DNA of 8,147 nt from Ahrensia sp. (GTDB lineage Bacteria > Pseudomonadota > Alphaproteobacteria > Rhizobiales > Rhizobiaceae): assembly GCA_024639025.1 (NCBI GenBank), contig JAHEJF010000058.1, forward strand, positions 1 through 8,147. Reading direction: 5' to 3'. Of the stretch, positions 6,130 to 8,147 are shown piece after piece. The notes under the pieces are model-generated. The model was not told the DNA's origin. It worked only from the letters and a program-made list of their open reading frames with translations, and searched no databases. Made by a program: the position numbers and the translations under genes. Position 1 is the stretch's first letter; every line of letters begins with the position of its first letter.

Positions 6130-8147
6130 ATGTACCGCCCCCAGGAACCGGATTCCCTAACCGGACACAATATTCAAGCTGTTTTGGGTCCGACCAACAC
6201 CGGCAAGACCCACTTGGCAATTGAACGCATGTGCGCCCATCGCTCCGGTGTGATTGGTCTGCCATTGCGCCTTTTGGCGCGCGAGGTTTATGGCCGGGTT
6301 GCACAAAAGGTCGGCGTTGAGAATGTTGCATTGGTCACCGGCGAAGAGAGAATTGTGCCCAAGAACGCACGCTATTTTGTTTGCACCGTTGAGGCGATGC
6401 CGCGCGATGCAAAGGTTGAATTTGTCGCGATTGACGAAGTTCAACTCTCCGGCGATTTTGAGCGCGGACATATCTTCACCGATCGCATCTTGAATGTGCG
6501 CGGCATTGAGGAGACGCTGCTACTGGGTGCAGGAACTGCGGCACCTATTCTGCAGGCTCTCATTCCAGGCCTGACAATCACGACGCGACCGCGCATGTCC
6601 CATCTTGCCTATGCGGGCGCCAAGAAGATCACACGTCTGCCGCGCAGAACAGCAATTGTCGCCTTTTCTGCCGATGAAGTTTACGCAATTGCCGAGCTTG
6701 TTCGCCGCCAACGAGGCGGTGCAGCGATTGTGATGGGTTCTCTGTCGCCACGCACCCGAAATGCCCAGGTTGAGCTTTATCAAAATGGCGACGTTGACTA
6801 CCTGGTTGCAACAGATGCCATCGGCATGGGCCTAAACCTGGATGTCGATCATGTTGCTTTTGCGCAAAGCCGCAAATTCGATGGCCGTCAATTTCGGGAT
6901 CTCAGTCCCGTGGAAATGGCCCAGATTGCCGGGCGCGCCGGACGCCATATAAAGGATGGGACATTCGGTGTTTCCGGCCAGGTTGCGCCCTTGTCTGATG
7001 ACTTGGTTGAGCAAATTGAGAGCAATGATTTTGCTCCTCTGCAAGTCTTGCAGTGGCGAACGCGCGAATTCGATTTTTCGTCCATCGATAATTTGAAGAG
7101 ATCGCTTGATGCTGTCCCGGGCAGGAAAGGGCTGACCCGTGCTTTGCCTGCAATCGACCAGCGCGCACTTGAATTTCTCTCCCGTGATTTGGCTGTAGTC
7201 GACATCTGCAAGAGCCAGCAGGATGTCGAGATCTTGTGGGAGACGTGCACGCTTCCCGACTATCGCAAAATCGCACCGGCCCAGCACGCCGACATCATAT
7301 CGTCGATATATTTTGACCTGATAAAAAGGGGCCATGTGAACGAAGAATACATGGCACAGCAAGTCAAAAGAGCAGATAGAACCGATGGCGAAATCGACAC
7401 TCTTTCGCACAGAATTGCCCAAATCCGGACTTGGACTTATGTTTCCAATCGGCCCAATTGGCTTGCTGATCCGGTACACTGGCAAGAAAAAACACGCCAA
7501 ATCGAGGACAAATTATCGGACGCACTGCATGAAAGGTTGACGAAACGGTTCGTTGATCGCAGGACAAGCGTGCTCATGAAGCGACTTAGAGAGAACAAGA
7601 GTATGGATGCTGAAATCAGCGCTGAAGGTGGAGTGACTGTAGCCGGTCATCATGTAGGCAAATTGGAAGGTTTTCGCTTTACGGCTGACAGCTCGGCACA
7701 GGGCGAAGATGCCAAGGCGGTTCGGGCTGCAGCGGCCAAGGCATTAGCCGGAGAGTTTGAATCGCGTGCAGAGAAATTTGGCGCGTGTCCAAATGGAGAT
7801 TTGGCATTGTCGTCCGATGGCACATTGCGCTGGCTCGGGAGTACGATTGCCACACTGACAGCCGGTGAAACGTGGATAAAGCCGCGGCTGGTCATGTTGG
7901 CTGATGAGCAGCTCACAGGCCCGGCGCTGGATAAGGTAAGGCAACGCGCAGAGCGCTTTGTTGCCTTTCATATTGAGACCCACTTAAAGCCGCTGACCGA
8001 CCTGCAGGCAGCTGACGAGTTATCGGGCATAGCCCGCGGCATTGCTTTCCAGCTTATCGAACATCAGGGAATCGTCGAGCGCCGTACCATCGCCAATGAC
8101 GTCAAGTCCCTGGACCAGGATGGACGGGCTGCGCTGAGACGGTATGG
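6130..8147 (+). CDS. SUV3-like DExH-type helicase, C-terminus cut by window edge
   Basis: The frame is open from ATG 6130 to the right edge, giving 672 residues; rhizobial relatives are about 1,000 residues long, so the C-terminal third is missing. Superfamily 2 helicase motifs appear in order: Walker A GPTNTGKT at 20-27, PLRLLARE at 45-52 (Ia), TGEER at 70-74, DEVQ at 102-105 (II), GTAAP at 135-139 (III), VATDAIGMGLN at 226-236 (V) and QIAGRAGR at 265-272 (VI). The DEVQ/QIAGRAGR combination is that of SUV3, the RNA helicase of the mitochondrial degradosome. A helical region with RTWTYVSNRPNW near 428-440 and DRRTSVLMKRL near 477-487 is typical of the alphaproteobacterial family. GGAAG at 6121 is the likely ribosome site, with only 4 bases to the ATG. 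The bacterial protein's substrate is not established; RNA unwinding is inferred from SUV3. Confidence 0.9.
   Translation, partial: MYRPQEPDSLTGHNIQAVLGPTNTGKTHLAIERMCAHRSGVIGLPLRLLAREVYGRVAQKVGVENVALVTGEERIVPKNARYFVCTVEAMPRDAKVEFVAIDEVQLSGDFERGHIFTDRILNVRGIEETLLLGAGTAAPILQALIPGLTITTRPRMSHLAYAGAKKITRLPRRTAIVAFSADEVYAIAELVRRQRGGAAIVMGSLSPRTRNAQVELYQNGDVDYLVATDAIGMGLNLDVDHVAFAQSRKFDGRQFRDLSPVEMAQIAGRAGRHIKDGTFGVSGQVAPLSDDLVEQIESNDFAPLQVLQWRTREFDFSSIDNLKRSLDAVPGRKGLTRALPAIDQRALEFLSRDLAVVDICKSQQDVEILWETCTLPDYRKIAPAQHADIISSIYFDLIKRGHVNEEYMAQQVKRADRTDGEIDTLSHRIAQIRTWTYVSNRPNWLADPVHWQEKTRQIEDKLSDALHERLTKRFVDRRTSVLMKRLRENKSMDAEISAEGGVTVAGHHVGKLEGFRFTADSSAQGEDAKAVRAAAAKALAGEFESRAEKFGACPNGDLALSSDGTLRWLGSTIATLTAGETWIKPRLVMLADEQLTGPALDKVRQRAERFVAFHIETHLKPLTDLQAADELSGIARGIAFQLIEHQGIVERRTIANDVKSLDQDGRAALRRY

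Larger units (their letters stand above)
5703..6155. promoter_or_regulatory. Cluster of six GANTC (CcrM) methylation sites
   Basis: GATTC occurs at 5703, 5714, 5897, 5974, 5985 and 6151. GANTC is the target of the cell-cycle methylase CcrM in alphaproteobacteria, and clusters in intergenic DNA often mark promoters sensed by GcrA. A random sequence of this length would carry about two. Four of the six are in the duplicated element, directly next to LexA-like boxes. Functional use is inferred. Confidence 0.45.

Noticed and set aside
5919..6170. Minus-strand 83-codon frame over the repeat region
   Set aside because: It crosses the helicase start, shows no recognisable domain or good ribosome site, and its only support is the absence of stops.
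6157..7983. Several minus-strand frames of 60-220 codons opposite the helicase
   Set aside because: They are antisense to a continuous frame carrying ordered helicase motifs; the 222-codon one shows no domain of its own.

Overview
The window looks like a chromosomal segment of an alphaproteobacterium, most likely of the Hyphomicrobiales (Rhizobiales) group. This rests on the recognisable gene set: a DUF4175/TIGR02302 membrane protein next to lysA, an LptM-type small lipoprotein and argH, a divergent TlpA-like thioredoxin, and a long SUV3-like helicase. GTTC-N7-GTTC sites, the LexA operator form used by alphaproteobacteria, and a cluster of GANTC (CcrM methylase) sites fit the same assignment. 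No genus can be named from the sequence alone.

The left 4.9 kb is a minus-strand cluster read argH, lptM, lysA, TIGR02302. The steps between genes are 73, 23 and 108 bases, with no convincing terminator, so co-transcription is plausible. It combines the last step of arginine synthesis (argininosuccinate lyase), a tiny lipoprotein expected to assist the LPS transport machine, the last step of lysine synthesis (diaminopimelate decarboxylase, whose substrate is also a peptidoglycan precursor), and a large membrane protein of unknown function that runs off the left edge.

A periplasmic thiol:disulfide reductase of the TlpA type starts divergently from argH. The two start codons overlap by two bases in a CATG, so there is no intergenic space and each promoter must lie inside the other gene.

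From 5587 to 6129 there is a 543-base, AT-rich, apparently gene-free region. It is the most unusual part of the window. It carries three exact GTTC-N7-GTTC/GAAC-N7-GAAC boxes, arranged inside two imperfect 71-bp direct repeats (48 of 71 positions identical) offset by exactly 271 bp, and five GANTC sites, with a sixth just inside the next gene. It may be an elaborate SOS-responsive or methylation-sensitive control region.

The right 2 kb is the N-terminal 672 residues of a SUV3-like superfamily 2 helicase, cut by the right edge. Its promoter must lie in or just after the repeat region, which makes the helicase the best candidate target of the putative LexA sites. All protein genes look intact; no mobile element, CRISPR, tRNA or rRNA was seen.
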